From Vibrio superstes (GTDB lineage Bacteria; Pseudomonadota; Gammaproteobacteria; Enterobacterales; Vibrionaceae), in contig NZ_BCUR01000001.1 of assembly GCF_003569005.1 (NCBI RefSeq), positions 1,369,893-1,433,892 of the forward strand: 64,000 bases of DNA, written 5' to 3'. Of the stretch, positions 35,700 to 44,764 are shown one piece after another (the first letter of the stretch is position 1; each line of letters starts with the position of its first letter). The translations under genes and the position numbers were made by a program. Under the pieces are notes generated by a model. The model saw nothing but the letters and a program-made list of their open reading frames with translations. It was not told the DNA's origin and made no database searches.

Positions 35700-36734
35700 A
35701 TGCCGACAATTAAAGACGTAGCTAAAATTGCAGGAGTCTCTACTGCAACCGTTTCACGTGCGGTTGCTCAGCCCCATAAGGTGTCGGTGAAAACTCGTCA
35801 AAAAGTTGAGCAGGCTATCCAAGAGACAGGTTTTACACCAAACGCAACCGCGCGCAATTTACGCCGCAATGAATCTAAGGCTGTGATTGTGATTGTTCCG
35901 GATATCGCCAATATGTTCTTTGCCGATATCGTGCGAGGAATACAACTTGTGGGGCAAAAACACGGTTATAAGGTGTTGTTAGGGGATACTATGCATACCG
36001 TAGAGCGAGCCGAAGTCTATTTGGAACTGGCACGTTCAAAACAAGCTGATGGAGTGATCTCATTGACCTCTGAATTGCCCGAACAGTATCGCTCTGGCTC
36101 GGATATTCCAATGGTGATGGCGTGTGAATACTTCTCTGACTCATCCATTCCTATCGTTAGGATCGACAACGACGAAGCGGCTAAAAAAGCGATTGAATAT
36201 CTTGTCGATCTGGGTCATCAAGACATTGGGTGTATTACTGGTCCCATGAGCAACCCGATTTGTGAAGCGCGTAAGTCTGGTTTTGTCTCGGCGATGAGTG
36301 CGGCCAATTTGCACTTTGACGATGCTTCTTTTGAATCTGGAGATTTTAGTTTTGATTCTGGCTACATCGCTTTCAATCGCTTGATCAAACAGAAATCAAT
36401 GACTGCGCTGTTTTGCTTCAATGATATGATGACATTAGGTGCTATGCATGCGGCAGAAGAAGCCGGAATTCGTATACCGGAGCAACTGTCTATCGTAGGT
36501 TTTGATGACCTTTTGTTCAGCCAATACAGTAGCCCACCGATCACCACGATTAAGCAGCCACAAAAGCTGATCGGTGAAACCGCCATGAATGTATTGATTG
36601 GGTTGTTAACCAAGGGAGATGCCCCTAAAGAGACGGTGATTCAAACTCAACTGCTGGTTCGAAAGAGCTCGACGACACCTGGTCACATAGCCTCACGTCG
36701 AACAAGTTCAACCAATAGCGATGTAGACAACTAA
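35700..36734 (+). CDS. LacI-family repressor of the sugar operon
   Basis: 344 residues from ATG 35700, with GAGAGG 6 bases upstream; 24 further codons in frame to the left overlap operator O2 and are not the start. The LacI helix-turn-helix reads IKDVAKIAGVSTATVSRAV, and a hinge follows (TPNATARNLRRNES). A periplasmic-binding-protein-like ligand domain follows. The sequence resembles CytR more than RbsR, but the position, divergent from the sugar operon with matching operators, says it is the local repressor, relieved by the operon's sugar or a metabolite. Confidence 0.92.
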   Translation: MPTIKDVAKIAGVSTATVSRAVAQPHKVSVKTRQKVEQAIQETGFTPNATARNLRRNESKAVIVIVPDIANMFFADIVRGIQLVGQKHGYKVLLGDTMHTVERAEVYLELARSKQADGVISLTSELPEQYRSGSDIPMVMACEYFSDSSIPIVRIDNDEAAKKAIEYLVDLGHQDIGCITGPMSNPICEARKSGFVSAMSAANLHFDDASFESGDFSFDSGYIAFNRLIKQKSMTALFCFNDMMTLGAMHAAEEAGIRIPEQLSIVGFDDLLFSQYSSPPITTIKQPQKLIGETAMNVLIGLLTKGDAPKETVIQTQLLVRKSSTTPGHIASRRTSSTNSDVDN

Positions 36735-36823
36735 CGCTATCGTTTAAAGTGATGATCGATAGCGGTGCCTATTTACTCGACCAAAAACAACGCCAAATCC
36801 AATTTAATATCAAAGGAAGATAG

Positions 36824-37168
36824 ATGAAAATTCATTACCTTGAGGTGGTAACACCTGATGTTGCTCTCGCTTGTGAGACATATTCTTTGCTTCATAGCGT
36901 TCAATTTAGCGCAGCAGATCCAAGTCTTGGCGGCGCGCGCACGGCAACACTGGCTAATGGTGGAAAACTGGGTATCCGAGCACCACTTCGAGACACTGAA
37001 CTGCCAATAGTACGCCATTACATCCTTGTGGAAGATATTCAGGCCACTGTAGATGCGGCGCAGGAGTCCGGTGCAGAAGTTGCTGTACCTCCTATGGAAC
37101 TGCCGGGGCATGGTCAGTGTGCCATCGTCATTCAAGCTGGGATTGAGTTGGGCTTTTGGCAACTCTAG
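36824..37168 (+). CDS. VOC-superfamily protein
   Basis: 114 residues with the vicinal-oxygen-chelate fold: MKIHYLEVVTPDVALAC is a first beta-alpha unit, and HYILVEDIQATVDAAQESG the second. A Glu and a His that could hold metal are visible, but I cannot assign an enzyme. RBS GGAAG precedes the ATG. It stands alone between the LacI gene and the YgjH-like gene. Confidence 0.85.
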   Translation: MKIHYLEVVTPDVALACETYSLLHSVQFSAADPSLGGARTATLANGGKLGIRAPLRDTELPIVRHYILVEDIQATVDAAQESGAEVAVPPMELPGHGQCAIVIQAGIELGFWQL

Positions 37169-37289
37169 ATTCAGGTAAGAAGCAATGCGTTATTGTTGAT
37201 GCTTAGCATTAAGGTGAAGCTCGCGTAGGGTGTTTCAATGACTGATTGTTTAATTGCTATGCGCTCAGAATAAAATTGAGGATTGAGAG

Positions 37290-37643
37290 ATGAAGTCTGC
37301 ACCGATTAAGGATGAGATTACGTTTGATGATTTTGCGAAGGTTGATATTAGAGTTGGCAGGATCATCGATGTTAGTGAGGTTACTAAATCTGACAAATTG
37401 ATGAGACTAACAGTTGATTTTGGTGACCATACTCGTGCTATTCTCGCGGGAATTAAGCAAGAGCGTGAGAACCCAAAAGAAATCGAGGGTAAACAAGCGC
37501 TATTTGTAGTGAACCTGCCGGAACGAAAGATGGCGGGTGAGGTATCTCAGGGAATGCTGTTTGATATCGGCTACGAAGATAAATTAACACCTTGTTTAGC
37601 CTGTCCAGAAACGGAAGTACCTAATGGTGCCAGAGCAGGTTAA
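37290..37643 (+). CDS. tRNA-binding domain protein (YgjH/CsaA-like)
   Basis: 117 residues of an EMAP/CsaA-type OB fold: FAKVDIRVGRIIDVSEVTKS and VVNLPERKMAGEVSQGM (shown as separate motifs). E. coli YgjH and Bacillus CsaA have this size and fold and bind tRNA or act as chaperones. No aminoacyl-tRNA synthetase domain is attached. It is a single gene. Confidence 0.88.
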   Translation: MKSAPIKDEITFDDFAKVDIRVGRIIDVSEVTKSDKLMRLTVDFGDHTRAILAGIKQERENPKEIEGKQALFVVNLPERKMAGEVSQGMLFDIGYEDKLTPCLACPETEVPNGARAG

Positions 37644-37758
37644 CGGGGAATTCACCTTATTAAGTGGCGACCTTGTCACAGGAACACGATTTCACGCAGG
37701 TTTTAGCGTTTAATGCGCTGTTTAGGCTTGGTCGTCGTCATGAATCAAAGAGAGAAGT

Positions 37759-38088
37759 ATGGTTTATATGTACCTAGCGGTAGCGATTGTTGCTGAAGTT
37801 ATTGCAACAAGTGCACTAAAGGCGTCTGAAGGCTTCACACGCATTACTCCCAGCGTCTTAGTGGTAATAGGTTACGCTGTTGCTTTCTATTTCCTCTCAC
37901 TAGTACTAAAAACCCTTCCCATTGGTGTGGCATACGCGATTTGGTGTGGTTTAGGCATTGTCCTCGTTACCATAGTCGGCGCATTGGTATATGGTCAAAA
38001 GTTGGATTTGCCTGCTGTCATCGGGTTATCACTTATCATCACAGGCGTCGTGGTCATGAATGTATTCTCAAATACGGTCAGCCACTAG
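37759..38088 (+). CDS. SMR-family small multidrug efflux protein (EmrE-like)
   Basis: 109 residues and four membrane helices, the standard SMR size. The essential membrane Glu is present at position 13 (VAEVIATSALKAS), and the W63-region motif is YAIWCGLGIVLV. SMR dimers exchange protons for cationic drugs or guanidinium-type metabolites. Whether this is an Emr-type or Gdx-type member cannot be told with certainty, but the LKAS(E)GFTRI sequence favours the EmrE type. Confidence 0.9.
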   Translation: MVYMYLAVAIVAEVIATSALKASEGFTRITPSVLVVIGYAVAFYFLSLVLKTLPIGVAYAIWCGLGIVLVTIVGALVYGQKLDLPAVIGLSLIITGVVVMNVFSNTVSH

Positions 38089-38194
38089 CAAATCGTTTAA
38101 CTACAATCTCTGACGCTTGGCGTGACATGATAAGTTAATATCGAGTAGACCTGTTAATCTGGGCTATGTCTAATAGTCCAGATTCAAGGTTTGT

Positions 38195-38347
38195 ATGCGC
38201 ACGATAGTTTTATTTATAGCAACGTTATTGAGTGTTAACTCAATGGCCAAAGTGAATAACAACTCAGAAGATTATGAGATAGTGGTTCACTGCGCTAATA
38301 ATCCCAATGATCAAAGTACAAAGTGCAATAAGTTAAAAAAGAAATAA
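38195..38347 (+). CDS. Small secreted peptide, 50 residues
   Basis: The ATG at 38195 has AAGG 5 bases upstream. The first 18 residues (MRTIVLFIATLLSVNSMA) form a signal peptide with a plausible cleavage at SMA-KV. The mature part of about 32 residues is hydrophilic, with two cysteines (HCANNPN and TKCNK), which could form a disulphide, and a Lys-rich end. I do not recognise a family. Confidence 0.55.
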   Translation: MRTIVLFIATLLSVNSMAKVNNNSEDYEIVVHCANNPNDQSTKCNKLKKK

Positions 38348-38576
38348 TCTTTGATGACCACTCTTGATCTAGGATGTTCAATGACGAGTCAACGTGGATT
38401 TCAAGTAAGAATGAAGCGTTTTAGATAGGGATAATGCCATGTTCCTATCTTGCGCGATTGCCTAGAATAGAAGTAACCATATTTCATTGTAAACCATAAA
38501 TTCAATCAATCTTAACTTTACTGGGTAAACTTATTCTAGGTGGAAAATTCATTTTATTTTTGATGAATTTAATGAA

Positions 38577-39974
38577 CTAGCGTTTTGTCTGTACCAATAG
38601 AATTTTGGTATCTTTCCAATCTATTGGCTTAGAAAACAAGTAACCTTGGAAATTATTGCACTTTCGTTCTATTAAGTAATTTAGTTGGCATCTTGTCTCA
38701 ACCCCTTCAGCAATGACCATAATCTTTAGTTTTTTCCCAAGCTGAATTATGGTATCTAGGATTTGTATGTTGATAGAACCTTGATCGATACTTTTTACAA
38801 AGAATCGGTCTACTTTTATATAGTCAATAGGTAGTTTATTCAACATGGATAGCCCTGTATATCCAGTGCCAAAGTCATCAATTGCAATTAAATATCCTAG
38901 ATCTCGCAATATTTGCAAATGGGTAATGGTTTCATCGGTAATCAGCTCACGCTCGGTGATTTCTATGACAGGCAGGTATCCCATACTGGCAATATCGTCA
39001 TAGTATATTTTCAGTTTATTAATGTTTTTATCAGATTGCAGATAACTAGGGGGTACATTGATACCAATTTTCTTTTTATTAAATCTCCATTCGCTTTGCG
39101 AGAGGTCTTGAATTACTAGTTTAAATACTCTATCAGTCAATGGATTAATCAAACCATGCCTCTCTGCGATCGGAATGAACTTTTCAGGAGAGATAAAACC
39201 CATAGTTGAATGATTCCAACGCACTAGAGCTTCAAAACCTGTAATATGACTATTCTGGTCAAATAAAGGCTGATAGTTCATATGAAATCCGCCCCGAGTA
39301 ATTGCTTTTCTTAGCGCACTAATCAGTGCCGATTCCTCACTTGTTTTATGAATTAATAGATAGCTAACCAACAACATAGTTAGAAGTGTAAAAATAAAGA
39401 TGCGTAGGAAGAGGTAAAAATAATGACTGAGTTTAATATTGATATGAAATGTCACATCTCTAATGTCATAGTAGCCAAACTGATTTAATTTATCGGTGAC
39501 AGATTCAGTTTCAAAGAATTGAATATCCTCAAAAGCATCACCATAAATGGATCGGGTCCTTGCTATTATAAAGCTTCTATGAACAAGTACAAAAGCTTGG
39601 ATCTCATCTATTTCTCGTTTTACTAAGATACCATTTGATAGGATATTAGAGTTCTTATTATGGTCAATTTGCTCTTTAAATGTAGAGAATAGATCATCTG
39701 TCCCGCAAACATACTTCCCTTGAACTGTGATATAGACGGAGGTGATTAGGTTCCCGTTGAATAGAGGGCTATAGTTGTCACAACCCACAGTTCTATACCT
39801 ATTAACTAATTCATTTTTCCGAAAGTTGGTATACCCAAATATTGCGTTAGACTCTTCTTTGAAGGCAATTTCTTTTTCTCTTAAATCAGTTTTTGTCATT
39901 ATTAGTGTGGCATAAGAAGATATCAAAGTTGATATTAGTATAATAATAATTGTTAGGGATTTTGATAATTTCAA
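38577..39974 (-). CDS. CSS-motif sensor with EAL phosphodiesterase domain
   Basis: 465 residues: membrane helix about 7-26, a periplasmic region with Cys residues and the CSS-type motif region (VGCDNYSPLFNG, YVCGTDD), a second membrane helix near 185-205, and a C-terminal EAL domain. The catalytic motifs appear intact: EALVRW, GINVPPSYL (Asn), EITERE, DDFGTGY and EGVET. It should degrade cyclic-di-GMP. CSS-EAL proteins respond to periplasmic redox state through the cysteines. Nothing adjacent suggests an operon. Confidence 0.92.
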   Translation of the reverse strand: MKLSKSLTIIIILISTLISSYATLIMTKTDLREKEIAFKEESNAIFGYTNFRKNELVNRYRTVGCDNYSPLFNGNLITSVYITVQGKYVCGTDDLFSTFKEQIDHNKNSNILSNGILVKREIDEIQAFVLVHRSFIIARTRSIYGDAFEDIQFFETESVTDKLNQFGYYDIRDVTFHINIKLSHYFYLFLRIFIFTLLTMLLVSYLLIHKTSEESALISALRKAITRGGFHMNYQPLFDQNSHITGFEALVRWNHSTMGFISPEKFIPIAERHGLINPLTDRVFKLVIQDLSQSEWRFNKKKIGINVPPSYLQSDKNINKLKIYYDDIASMGYLPVIEITERELITDETITHLQILRDLGYLIAIDDFGTGYTGLSMLNKLPIDYIKVDRFFVKSIDQGSINIQILDTIIQLGKKLKIMVIAEGVETRCQLNYLIERKCNNFQGYLFSKPIDWKDTKILLVQTKR

Positions 39975-40054
39975 TGGCTTACGCTACGGATTAGTTAGAA
40001 AAGAAATAGCACTGTAGTCGGGATTACATGTTTCATCATTATGGTGTGCACTAG

Positions 40055-40084
40055 AAAAAAACGCTTGTCCATATGGCCAAGCGT
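40055..40084 (-). terminator. Rho-independent terminator of the outer-membrane protein gene
   Basis: On the minus strand the stem ACGCTTG/CAAGCGT (40078-40084 with 40061-40067) is followed by TTTTTTT. It lies 36 bases downstream of the gene. Confidence 0.75.
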
Positions 40085-40119
40085 ATTTAGCAAGAAGACT
40101 AACAATGTTTGAGGAAAAA

Positions 40120-40920
40120 CTAGAACTGGTAATTAAACTCTATGCGATGGTCACCATCGGTAAAGTCTGTATTTTCAGTCCAGTTGGCAAAATAACGGAC
40201 GTTAGCTCTAGGTGTGATTTGGTAGCTAGCCGCAAACTCGTGTGCAAAAACGGCATCACTACCTTCAAAACCAGAGTCTTTAAACGTACCAGAACCTGAA
40301 ATGGTGCCCATGTACATAGGGTTGTAGTTCAGCCAGAATTTATCTGTCACCGCAATTTTTGCATACATACCAGCAACATAGAAGGTACCGTGCAGATTGT
40401 AACGGTCTCGAGCTTGGTCGGCATCCAGATCACCACCAGTGCCTGGTACTAGCTCTTCTCCAGCCGCTACACCAAGACCTGCTAGAGGGTATAGGTTCAG
40501 TATTCCCATTTTTGGTAGAGCTTGAATGAAGCTGTAAGAGGCAGAACCCTGATTGCTATCAAAATCCCACGCAACATCAACTTGTGCACCGCGACCATTG
40601 GTCAGATCAACGGTAAAGTTTCTAAAGCGAATAGAGTCAATGCTGTCGTCTGTTTCACGGTTACTCCAACCTAAGGCCTCGCCAGCAAATCCTTTAATTT
40701 CTAGAACATTCATACCCATAGTGATGTCACTACCGGTATCGTAGGTTTGACCTATTTTGAGGTTCAATCCTTTATCTGTGTATCCCAAACCGGCTTGTGT
40801 GAAAACGGCCAAAGGATCAGACATATCTTGAACTTCAGTGTCCTCTTCAGAAGCAGCTGAGAATGACGTAACGCTAGCGAAAATAGCACTCAACAATAGG
40901 GAGCGACGCTTATTAACCAT
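40120..40920 (-). CDS. Outer-membrane beta-barrel protein
   Basis: 266 residues with a signal peptide (near FSAAS-EE) and repeating amphipathic strands to a terminal Phe (EFNYQF), the typical barrel end. It ends with a terminator and is divergent from a LysR gene with palindromic sites between. The overall pattern resembles small channel proteins of the Tsx/OmpK group, but I cannot confirm the family. The LysR product is a likely regulator. Confidence 0.75.
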   Translation of the reverse strand: MVNKRRSLLLSAIFASVTSFSAASEEDTEVQDMSDPLAVFTQAGLGYTDKGLNLKIGQTYDTGSDITMGMNVLEIKGFAGEALGWSNRETDDSIDSIRFRNFTVDLTNGRGAQVDVAWDFDSNQGSASYSFIQALPKMGILNLYPLAGLGVAAGEELVPGTGGDLDADQARDRYNLHGTFYVAGMYAKIAVTDKFWLNYNPMYMGTISGSGTFKDSGFEGSDAVFAHEFAASYQITPRANVRYFANWTENTDFTDGDHRIEFNYQF

Positions 40921-41016
40921 GAAAACCTCGATAAGAATGAGAAGTCGCGTCCCTGTACTTCATTTAAGTTGGGAATCACTATAAAGAGATATGTAAGTTA
41001 AGAGAATTTGCTTATA

Positions 41017-41043
41017 CTTAACAAATGGTTAAGCACTGCTTAA
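41017..41043. promoter_or_regulatory. Overlapping palindromes between barrel and LysR genes
   Basis: CTTAACAAATGGTTAAG (41017-41033) and TTAAGCACTGCTTAA (41029-41043) are 6-bp inverted repeats with 5-nt and 3-nt centres that share five bases. They end 25 bases before the LysR start, a typical position for a LysR autoregulatory operator. Confidence 0.55.
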
Positions 41044-41068
41044 TGCATCATTTTTGAGGGAAAAATAA

Positions 41069-41974
41069 ATGAAAATTGATCTCAATCTTCTCAAGGTATT
41101 TGCAACCGTTTATCAAGAGAAGAGCTTGAGCCGTGCGGGTGAAAAGTTGTTTGTTACCACACCTGCAGTCAGTCAGAACATAAAGAAGCTTAAAGAGTCG
41201 TTGGGGGAGGAACTGTTTGTTCTTTCGAATAGGCAATTTATACCAACGCCTTATTCCGATGATTTGTATCGGAAGGTACAACCTTTACTAGACGGCATCT
41301 CGCTGGCAATAACAGAGAGCAAAGAGTTTGTGCCTGCTGATTTAACAGAATCCTTTCGTTTAGAAATTAACCCTCACATTCAGTCATGGTTAACTTTAAA
41401 GTTGTATAAAGAGTTCTATCATCAGAGCCCAAACCTGACATTGATCAGCCATACCATTTCACCCAATACATTGGACTCTCTAACGCAGGGTTCCATCGAT
41501 ATGGCGATCCATTTCGAGACGGATAATTTGCCTCCTGAGATTGTCGCTATCCCGATGACTCAGTTGCAATTCATTATTGCTGTGCGCTCAGGGCATCCAT
41601 TTAAAAAGGAAACGGCGCGAATGGATGAGTTGTTGCAATATCCAGTGGCACACACAGACTTGGCTTATTTAGACCCTAATAAGCATTCTAGGCTTGAAGA
41701 AGAAGTCGTCTTAGAAGGTAAGGAGATCAAGGTATCGCTTCGAACAACCTCGATAGCTGCGCTTTTAGAGGTGATCAAGTGTACCGACACCATAGTACCG
41801 TGTTTGCCTCAGGTGATTGAACAGTACCCTAACGAGCTAAGAAAAATTGAGATTGTAGGAATGGATCAGATCCGAACTATGGATGTGCACGCCTTTATTC
41901 ATAGAAAGAACCTGGGGTCGAAGAAGTTCGATTGGTTGCTTAATTTGGTGGAAGAAACGCTCTCTTCTCCTTAA
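41069..41974 (+). CDS. LysR-family transcriptional regulator
   Basis: 301 residues. The N-terminal winged helix has LLKVFATVYQEKSLSRAGEKL and TPAVSQNIKKL (LysR HTH, listed as two pieces), followed by the effector-binding domain. It is divergent from the outer-membrane protein at 40120 and likely regulates it. The effector is unknown. Confidence 0.9.
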   Translation: MKIDLNLLKVFATVYQEKSLSRAGEKLFVTTPAVSQNIKKLKESLGEELFVLSNRQFIPTPYSDDLYRKVQPLLDGISLAITESKEFVPADLTESFRLEINPHIQSWLTLKLYKEFYHQSPNLTLISHTISPNTLDSLTQGSIDMAIHFETDNLPPEIVAIPMTQLQFIIAVRSGHPFKKETARMDELLQYPVAHTDLAYLDPNKHSRLEEEVVLEGKEIKVSLRTTSIAALLEVIKCTDTIVPCLPQVIEQYPNELRKIEIVGMDQIRTMDVHAFIHRKNLGSKKFDWLLNLVEETLSSP

Positions 41975-42126
41975 GAAGCATCACTTTGGCGCTCGCTCGA
42001 AGTGCTTATGCTAAAAGAAGACATCGAGAGTGAAGTCTAATTGAGGCTTGTACTGATAGATTGGAATCAAATGATGGTCGTTGATTCTCTTCTGGTTTAC
42101 CCAGAAGAACCAACCCATATTCAATA

Positions 42127-43074
42127 CTATAAGTACGCCCTTGAACGCTTTTCTATCCAGTTAAACAAACGAGACAACAGGAAACATAGGCCAAAGTAAA
42201 CAGCACCTACAATCAGCCAGATCTCGAATATCAGGCCAGAAGAGTTGGCCATCTCCGTGCCCACGAAGGTCATTTCTTGAATTGAGATCAATGACACTAT
42301 CGAGGTGTCTTTGACTAATGATATCGCTTGTCCTGCTAAGGGAGGCGTTATGGCTGTCAATACTTGTGGCCCTATGACATATCGATATTTAGCTAGGCTA
42401 GACAAGCCTAATGAGTCAGCCGCTTCCCATTGACCCTTAGGGATGCTTTCTAATCCTGCTCTGATGACCTCAGCGATGTAAGCCGAGGACAATAAACCAA
42501 TGCATATCACGCCAGAGACGAGGTTTTCCCATAGGTTTGCTGGACCAAATAAAAAGCTCTGCAAAGCGTTTATCTCACCATTGTGTTCACGCAATACACC
42601 TTGTAAACCCAGTAGTGGTATCAATTGGTTTGAGACAAAGAAGTAAAAAATAAACACAAAGACCAGTGGCGGAATATTGCGCACTAACTGGATAAAGATA
42701 AGGGCGGGTGTTCGAAACAGTGCAACCTTGGAATGTCTTGCTACTCCAAGTATGGTTCCAAACGAAAGCGCTAGGGCCATACTCCAAATACTTAAGCGTA
42801 GGGTGGCTACTAAGCCCTGGAAAAAATAAGGGATCTTGCCTTCAGAGGGCGGAATGAAAATGAGGTTAAACGCGTCTTCCCAGCGCCAATGATAATGAAT
42901 ACCTACTGCCGAACGATAGTACAACCAACCAGCCATTACGCAGATAATAGTAAGTAAAATACCATCTAGGCGGTTCAGCTTTTTATACCAAGGCTTTGTT
43001 TGCACTTGAGGTTTCTTAGTGATTGATGCGCTCGTACTACTCACGTCATTCCTGTTTGATGTATCAAAGGTCAA
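42127..43074 (-). CDS. Polar amino-acid ABC transporter permease (second)
   Basis: 315 residues; five to six membrane helices with the HisMQ-type signature in GLESIPKGQWEAADSLGLSS. The long N-terminal extension with a hydrophilic start is common among these permeases. It lies last in the operon after the binding protein, from which it is separated by a stem-loop at 43100. It probably forms a heterodimer with the first permease. Confidence 0.9.
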   Translation of the reverse strand: MTFDTSNRNDVSSTSASITKKPQVQTKPWYKKLNRLDGILLTIICVMAGWLYYRSAVGIHYHWRWEDAFNLIFIPPSEGKIPYFFQGLVATLRLSIWSMALALSFGTILGVARHSKVALFRTPALIFIQLVRNIPPLVFVFIFYFFVSNQLIPLLGLQGVLREHNGEINALQSFLFGPANLWENLVSGVICIGLLSSAYIAEVIRAGLESIPKGQWEAADSLGLSSLAKYRYVIGPQVLTAITPPLAGQAISLVKDTSIVSLISIQEMTFVGTEMANSSGLIFEIWLIVGAVYFGLCFLLSRLFNWIEKRSRAYL

Positions 43075-43099
43075 CAGACCTAAGTTAAAAGTAATCAGA

Positions 43100-43124
43100 G
43101 GCAGTGCAAGCTAGGTGCACTGCC
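43100..43124 (-). other. Intercistronic stem-loop after the binding-protein gene
   Basis: GGCAGTGCA (43100-43108) pairs with TGCACTGCC (43116-43124), loop 7. No T tract follows. A stem at this place often protects the binding-protein mRNA and allows lower expression of the following permease. Confidence 0.6.
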
Positions 43125-43141
43125 GATCTAACAACTAGTGC

Positions 43142-43951
43142 CTATTGCCCTTGAGCAATTTGGTTTTGCCAATCTAGGGTAGAGAACCAGTATTCGTAGC
43201 GCTCTTTCAGCCAACCGTCCTCGGTACGAGCCTTGATCCACTCGTTAAAGAACTCGGCTTTATCCGTTTCACCCAGGCGAACCGCAAAGGCTTCATTACC
43301 CTTAGCTAATCGCTCAGTAAATGGAATGAATAAGGTGTCTGCATGTTTGATGGCCTCATGCTCGGGTTTTGGGCTCGAAGCAATTACAGCATGCGCATTG
43401 CCGTTCAGCACTTCTTGGAATGCTTGAGCGTCGTCATCAAACTGAAGCACCTTGGCTTTAGGGAATGTGTCACGAGCTACCTGCACGGTATGGGCGCCAC
43501 GTCGAGCAGCAATTTTTACCCGGCGAGAGTCAAAATCAGAGATCTTGTTGAAACCCTCGGCCAACTCTTTGCTTGCTGCAAGTTGGACACCTGAGTGGGA
43601 GTATGGGTCAGTAAATAGCACACTCTTAGAGCGCGCCTCAGTAATAGACAACCCGCCAATGATCACGTCAAATTTTTGAGAAAGTAGTGATGGAATGATG
43701 CCATCCCAGGCGGTAGGAACAAACTCTACCTTCCAACCCGAATCGGCTGCTAAACGCTTCGCAACGTCGATCTCAAAGCCGATCAGGTCGCCATGCTTAT
43801 TACGCATTGCCCACGGGACAAAGGTTGACATCCCAACACGTAATGTTCCGCGATCGTTTATTTTATCTAAGTTTGGAGTTGATGATGCAAGCGTCGGAAG
43901 ACTGACGGCGAGCGCCAGTAATGCGGTGATTGCGGTCTTAAATAGCTTCAT
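43142..43951 (-). CDS. Polar amino-acid ABC transporter, periplasmic binding protein
   Basis: 269 residues with signal peptide (LPTLAS-STP) and the SBP_bac_3 fold: RGTLRVGMSTFVPWAM and GFEIDVAKRLAADSGWKVEF (kept as short motifs RGTLRVGMS and GFEIDVAKRLA). It binds polar amino acids such as glutamate, glutamine, aspartate or arginine; the ligand cannot be told here. It starts 12 bases after the first permease. Confidence 0.92.
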   Translation of the reverse strand: MKLFKTAITALLALAVSLPTLASSTPNLDKINDRGTLRVGMSTFVPWAMRNKHGDLIGFEIDVAKRLAADSGWKVEFVPTAWDGIIPSLLSQKFDVIIGGLSITEARSKSVLFTDPYSHSGVQLAASKELAEGFNKISDFDSRRVKIAARRGAHTVQVARDTFPKAKVLQFDDDAQAFQEVLNGNAHAVIASSPKPEHEAIKHADTLFIPFTERLAKGNEAFAVRLGETDKAEFFNEWIKARTEDGWLKERYEYWFSTLDWQNQIAQGQ

Positions 43952-43963
43952 GCTGAATAATCC

Positions 43964-44764
43964 TTATTGAGTTCGCCAATTGGCTCCAAATTTGTGTTCG
44001 AGCCAAGCTGCAATGGCAGAGAGTGAGAGTGTGAGAGCCAAGTAAATAATTGCCACAGAGAACCAGATCTCAAATGGCATTGCCGTTTCAGAAACAATGT
44101 TTCTGGCTTCAGTAGTGAGGTCAAATACAGCCATAACACTCACAATTGAAGAGTTCTTAATTAAAGAGATTACCTCGTTGGTCAGCGGTGGTAATGTCCT
44201 TTGAATCATTTGCGGAAGAGTGATATCCCAGAAGGTATAAACCTTGGATAAACCCAATGAATGAGCAGCTTCAAATTGCCCCTTCGCGATACTGTTTAAT
44301 CCGGCACGGAATATCTCAGCTGTGTATGCCCCCTGAAACAGCGCTAAGGCTAAGATAGCGGTGCTAAATCGATCCAATCCAATCACGGGCCCAAACACGA
44401 AATACAACAAGTAGATTTGCACCAGTAATGGAGTATTTCGGATCAGTTCTACATAGCCAGTGCCTAGGGATCGCCCCACGATAGAATTAGAGTTTCTGAG
44501 AAGGGCGGTGATCAAGCCAATGATTAATGTGGCTATCAGTGACAGCAGTGAGATTTTTATGGTGACTAGAAGCCCCTCAGCAAGCTCAGCAGGCCACCAT
44601 TCACCATCTTCATAAAACGCAATGTAATCTGGAACTCGTTCCCACTGCCAAGTATATCCCATGGCTTGAGCGCCGGAGTCGAGGATCCAGGTAACCGCGA
44701 CTATAAGAACCAGGATTTGGAAAATTGCGGATAGGGCTGGCTTAACGATACGTATGAACATCAA
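43964..44764 (-). CDS. Polar amino-acid ABC transporter permease (first)
   Basis: 266 residues with five membrane helices and the HisMQ signature [19 protein letters not shown]. The start overlaps the ATPase stop by 4 bases. With the second permease it makes the membrane channel of the importer. Confidence 0.93.
   Translation of the reverse strand: MMFIRIVKPALSAIFQILVLIVAVTWILDSGAQAMGYTWQWERVPDYIAFYEDGEWWPAELAEGLLVTIKISLLSLIATLIIGLITALLRNSNSIVGRSLGTGYVELIRNTPLLVQIYLLYFVFGPVIGLDRFSTAILALALFQGAYTAEIFRAGLNSIAKGQFEAAHSLGLSKVYTFWDITLPQMIQRTLPPLTNEVISLIKNSSIVSVMAVFDLTTEARNIVSETAMPFEIWFSVAIIYLALTLSLSAIAAWLEHKFGANWRTQ

Noticed and set aside
36735..36764. CGCTATCG/CGATAGCG stem after the LacI gene
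   Set aside because: Only 8 bp with a 14-nt loop and no T tract, so it is not a convincing terminator.
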